Shown here piece after piece: positions 61,366 through 64,000 of a DNA stretch of 64,000 nucleotides. The DNA is taken from positions 1-64,000 of the forward strand of contig NZ_JBQDYF010000015.1 of assembly GCF_052044135.1 (NCBI RefSeq), read 5' to 3'. The DNA comes from Salinisphaera sp052044135. Lineage in GTDB: Bacteria > Pseudomonadota > Gammaproteobacteria > Nevskiales > Salinisphaeraceae. A program made the translations under genes and the position numbers. The notes under the pieces were generated by a model. The model saw only the letters and a list, made by a program, of their open reading frames with translations. It searched no databases and had not been told where the DNA came from. Position 1 is the first letter of the stretch. Every line of letters begins with the position of its first letter.

Positions 61366-61697
61366 TGACCGCCCGGCGTGGCCAGCTATCTGCGCATCGA
61401 CCCAGCCAACGGCGTGATCGAGGTCGGGCATCTGCATTTCACCCACCGGCTGCGGCGCACGCCGGCCGCGACCGAGGCCGTCATGATGCGGCGAGCATTC
61501 GAACGCGGTTATTGCCGTTACGAACGGAAATACGGTGCCTGCATGCCCGTCAAGGCGCGCTGACGAGCGGGCGGGATGCCAGTTCGAAGCCGTGTTACGC
61601 CGGGCGGTCGTCTACGACGGGCGCAGCCGTAATACCGCCTGGTTTTCAATCATCGATCGCGAATGGCCGGCGATCACAGCGGCACTGAACGCCTGAC
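61366..61697 (+). pseudogene. 3' remnant of the duplicated GNAT gene
   Basis: From GACCGCCCGGCGTGGCC the DNA follows the last two-fifths of the intact gene (62155-62510) at about 80% identity: SYLRIDPANGVIEVGHLHFT, RRTPAATEA, AWFSIIDREWPAI and a TGA where the intact protein ends in ALTAWL. Internal gaps (around 61530-61570) destroy the frame. Confidence 0.85.
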
Positions 61698-61794
61698 TGG
61701 CGGCCGATCGCCGGTCAAGAGCCAGGCGCAGACCATTCACGACCCACGCTGCGCAGCCCACGGTCTGATTCACTGGCGCTACCGAACGCGTCAT
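61680..61794 (-). pseudogene. 5' relic of a second MocR-type gene
   Basis: On the minus strand from ATG 61794 the frame reads MTRSVAPVNQTVGCAAWVVN then GLRLALDRR, clearly the counterpart of the MocR start (MEPVKPAVDARAWVVDGLRR). It breaks off after about 38 codons at the 3' GNAT relic. So the duplicated unit included the regulator's 5' end, the shared promoter and the GNAT gene. Confidence 0.8.
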
Positions 61795-61860
61795 TATTGG
61801 ATCTTACGCCGGGACCAGTCGTCGTACAGACTGGCTGCGTCAATCCCATCGCTTGATGTC
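61795..61860. promoter_or_regulatory. Divergent promoter region, copy B
   Basis: GGATCTTACGCCGGGACCAG then CGTACAGACTGGCTGC, the sister of 60668-60735. It lies before the intact GNAT gene. Regulation by the MocR-type protein would be expected if one were functional. Confidence 0.65.
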
Positions 61861-62589
61861 ATGTCCGCCACCATCAATCGCCACGGCCAGCCGATCGGCC
61901 CCGCCCTGCCCGACTGGCAGCCGCCAGCGGCGCCGTCGCGCGAGGCCATGATCGGGCGCTTCTGTCGTCTGGAAGCCCTATCGCTGGCGCGGCACGCCGA
62001 CGCCCTCTACGCCCGGATTGCCGAGGACGACGACCCCGCCGGCTGGACCTATCTGGGCTATGGGCCGTTCACCTGCGCCGCCGACTATCGCGACTGGGTC
62101 GCCCGGATGGCTGCCGGCAACGACCCCTTGTTCTTCGCGATCATCGATATCCAAAGCGAACGACCGGTCGGCGTCGCGAGCTATTTGCGCATCGACCCGG
62201 CCAACGGCGTGATCGAGGTGGGGCATCTGCATTTCACGCAGCGGCTGCGACGTACCCCGGCCGCCACCGAGGCGATGGTGTTGATGATGCGGCGAGCCTT
62301 CGAACTCGGCTACCGCCGCTACGAATGGAAGTGCGATGCGCTGAACGCGCCGTCCCGGCGTGCGGCCGAGCGGCTCGGATTTCAGTTCGAGGGTGTCTTC
62401 CGGCAAGCCGTGGTTTACAACGGCCGCAGCCGTGATACCGCCTGGTTTTCGGTCATCGACCGCGAATGGCCGGCCATCGACGCTGCGCTCACGGCCTGGC
62501 TGGCCCCTGACAACTTCGATGCCCGCGGGCGCCAGCGCCGTTCGTTGTCGGCCTTCATGCCCGCGCCCGCCGGCAAAGCGGCCACCTGA
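61861..62589 (+). CDS. GNAT acetyltransferase (RimJ/RimL-like)
   Basis: A 242-residue GNAT resembling RimJ/YjcK-type enzymes: GRFCRLEALSLARHADALY, YLGYGPF, RPVGVASYLRID, GVIEVGHLHFT and the acetyl-CoA region MMRRAFELGYRRYEWKCDA, then NAPSRRAAERLGFQFEG. Intact and with a long C-terminal tail. It is the complete copy of the unit whose older duplicate is broken up upstream. The natural partner, a MocR-type regulator, is disrupted, so its expression may be deregulated. Confidence 0.9.
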   Translation: MSATINRHGQPIGPALPDWQPPAAPSREAMIGRFCRLEALSLARHADALYARIAEDDDPAGWTYLGYGPFTCAADYRDWVARMAAGNDPLFFAIIDIQSERPVGVASYLRIDPANGVIEVGHLHFTQRLRRTPAATEAMVLMMRRAFELGYRRYEWKCDALNAPSRRAAERLGFQFEGVFRQAVVYNGRSRDTAWFSVIDREWPAIDAALTAWLAPDNFDARGRQRRSLSAFMPAPAGKAAT

Positions 62590-62670
62590 ATATTCCGGCC
62601 CGCGCCGGTTCATGCGGCGTGCAGACAGACGCGCTCAACATCGCGAGACATCCCCCGATGCGGAGTTCCG

Positions 62671-63057
62671 ATGTTGGCGCGTCGTTTTATCCTTGCCATG
62701 CTCGTCGCCCTGCTCGCGGGCTGCGCTCGCGGCCCAAGCCACGATGCCCTGCAGGCCGCAATCCAGAGCAACGTCCGTGCCGATCTGTCGCAGGTGGATT
62801 CGCTCGCGAATACGCTCGGCGGCGATTCCGCCATTCGTCTGCTGCGCGCCCTCGGCTCGCCCGATCCAACACAGGTGCAGGTGAAACATGTCACCGTGCT
62901 GAAACAGCAGCGGCTGGACGACGGCGACTACGACATGCGCGTGCGCTACGACCTAGTCACGCCCAACGGCAGTGATACCGTTACCCGCGATCTGCTGCTC
63001 GAACACAGCGACGACGGCCACTGGCGCGCCATCCCGCACGATCGCGACGACGCCTGA
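62671..63057 (+). CDS. Small predicted lipoprotein
   Basis: A 128-residue protein with a signal ending LLAGC (lipobox, Cys 18) and a mixed alpha/beta domain (VKHVTVLKQQRLDDGDYDMRVRYDL, noted as KHVTVLKQQ and YDMRVRYDLVTPNG). GGAG precedes the ATG by 6 bases. Function unknown; the fold of the C-terminal part resembles small periplasmic domains seen in several gammaproteobacterial lipoproteins. Confidence 0.7.
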   Translation: MLARRFILAMLVALLAGCARGPSHDALQAAIQSNVRADLSQVDSLANTLGGDSAIRLLRALGSPDPTQVQVKHVTVLKQQRLDDGDYDMRVRYDLVTPNGSDTVTRDLLLEHSDDGHWRAIPHDRDDA

Positions 63058-63139
63058 CCGGGCGCGATGACGGCCCGGGCGGCGCGCCTTCGAGAGCCGT
63101 TATGTCCGGAGCGTACCGGCCCCGGGGGAGCGCTCGGCT

Positions 63140-63838
63140 TCAGTCGTGGGCGTCGAGCGTCAGCCGCCCCGGACGCGCATCGAGCGCGCCCAACCGGCCG
63201 CGCAGCAGGTCGGGGAAACGTTTGTACCAGGTCGCATTCAACGGTGAGGGGTGCGGCAGCGGATGGATGGTGAAGGTCTGGGAGGCGCCTGTTGCCGTCG
63301 CCAGAGCCACGTCGATGGACGACTCGAAACGATCCTCGCGCTGCCAGAAGGCCTCGATACGCCGGCGCTGGTCCTTCGGCTGACCGATGCCGAACCAGAG
63401 AAAGGCCTCGCGCCCGAGCGTGATCAGCGAACGCCCCTGCCACTGCTCGATCAGCAACGTGTTCATCAGCGGCTGGAAGCGGCGCTTGACCTTCATCGAC
63501 CAGGCCTTGTTGCCCACCGGCTTGTACGGCACCGTGTTGATCCAGAAAAACAACCGCCCCAGTTCCCGCGACGCCTCGAAATCCGGCATGTCTTCGGCGT
63601 ACAGATGCCGGTAGATCGTCTTGCGCACGAGTTGCCCGCCGGCGCCGATGAAGGGCTCGCCGTGCTTGATCTCGTCTCGCCCCGGGTCGCGGCCGAAAAA
63701 ACCGATCCGGGCATCGGCCCGGCCGAGCCCAATGATGGGCTCGAGCGGGTCCTTGTCGAACCGGGCGTAGGCCTCGATATCGATACCTTGGGTGTCGGCG
63801 GCGAGTTCGCGAAACGCCTGGCGCTGTGACTGTTTCAT
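63140..63838 (-). CDS. Uracil-DNA-glycosylase-family protein
   Basis: A 232-residue protein with UDG-fold motifs: RIGFFGRDPGRDEIKHGEPF (motif A position, GFFGRDPGRDE), a middle INTVPYKPVG and the terminal HPSPLNATWYKR (motif B, HPSP). This pattern matches family-4/5-related UDGs. No Fe-S cysteine cluster is seen. It is possibly a DNA repair glycosylase; activity should be tested. ATG 63838. The 162 bp to the window end shows nothing. Confidence 0.75.
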   Translation of the reverse strand: MKQSQRQAFRELAADTQGIDIEAYARFDKDPLEPIIGLGRADARIGFFGRDPGRDEIKHGEPFIGAGGQLVRKTIYRHLYAEDMPDFEASRELGRLFFWINTVPYKPVGNKAWSMKVKRRFQPLMNTLLIEQWQGRSLITLGREAFLWFGIGQPKDQRRRIEAFWQREDRFESSIDVALATATGASQTFTIHPLPHPSPLNATWYKRFPDLLRGRLGALDARPGRLTLDAHD

Positions 63839-64000
63839 CGCACTATTTCGTTACATCGGCGCGCCGCAGGGCACACAAGGCGCGCACTATATCAGTGCCA
63901 CGGTTTCCGCGACCTTCGTCGCCCCTGGCCGGGTCTGGCACGTTCGGCCCGGCCGCACACGAGTGCGCGAGGAATCACGCATCACGGCGGGTGCGAGACG

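Noticed and set aside
63836..63860. CGCACTATTTCG near the UDG start, also found inside the 24755 element
   Set aside because: Only 12 bases match and no inverted-repeat ends are near; chance is adequate.
1..64000. CRISPR arrays, tRNA or rRNA genes
   Set aside because: No regularly spaced repeats and no tRNA T-loop signatures were noticed in the window.

Overview
The window is high-GC DNA from a free-living gammaproteobacterium. The block murU-amgK / lptD-surA-pdxA-rsmA-(two extra genes)-apaH matches the gammaproteobacterial cell-wall recycling and LPS-assembly neighbourhood known from pseudomonads. LexA, arginine decarboxylase and TonB, OmpA and Mla-style envelope lipoproteins fit the same assignment. 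The many stress proteins (CsbD, DUF1328, Pmp3, OsmC, OhrR-like regulator, DASH photolyase) suggest an aquatic or saline lifestyle. A Salinisphaera-like bacterium is my best guess, by inference only.

Layout. 1-424: two ~150 bp direct repeats that each look like the 3' end of a short gene. 425-1740: phasin-like protein divergent from lexA, whose promoter seems to give a leaderless mRNA. 1.9-5.2 kb (minus): OmpA/DUF4398 lipoprotein pair, then murU and amgK. 5.4-10.9 kb (plus): lptD, surA, pdxA, rsmA. 11-15.1 kb: a membrane protein with a degenerate EAL domain, a polytopic membrane protein, apaH; no apaG. 15.3-18 kb: speA and speE, divergent. 19.2-22.3 kb: stress genes (CsbD, host-attachment-like, DUF1328), an orphan FixJ-type regulator and a decayed FixL-type kinase. 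22.3-29.3 kb: GST, CoA-transferase, two SDRs, an MHS transporter, OsmC and a SlyD-type PPIase, with a 159 bp inverted-repeat element at 24.8 kb. 29.4-36 kb: Sel1/SH3 protein, then a TetR-controlled tripartite drug efflux operon with a readable promoter and operator. 36-42.7 kb: ZIP-like permease, M23 endopeptidase, small envelope proteins, luciferase-like oxidoreductase, OhrR-like regulator, DASH cryptochrome. 42.9-46.4 kb (minus): a tight operon surE-panE-HDAC/acetylpolyamine amidohydrolase-BltD-like acetyltransferase. 46.5-58.9 kb: crotonase, a large TonB receptor, a gene-poor 1.4 kb, an orphan chemoreceptor, beta-helix lipoprotein, PhyH oxygenase divergent from a LacI regulator, a diguanylate cyclase and a HAD phosphatase.

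58.9-62.6 kb is the most dynamic part. A MocR/PdxR-type regulator gene is interrupted by a 278 bp element with 32 bp terminal inverted repeats. Its divergent partner, a GNAT acetyltransferase gene, exists twice: an intact copy, and an older copy split by an unrelated GNAT gene. A second relic of the regulator's 5' end lies between the two. The two inverted-repeat elements of the window share the outer word GTGTCCTRT. The window ends with a lipoprotein and a uracil-DNA-glycosylase family gene.

Most function calls rest on recognising family motifs by eye in the translated sequence; no database search was run.
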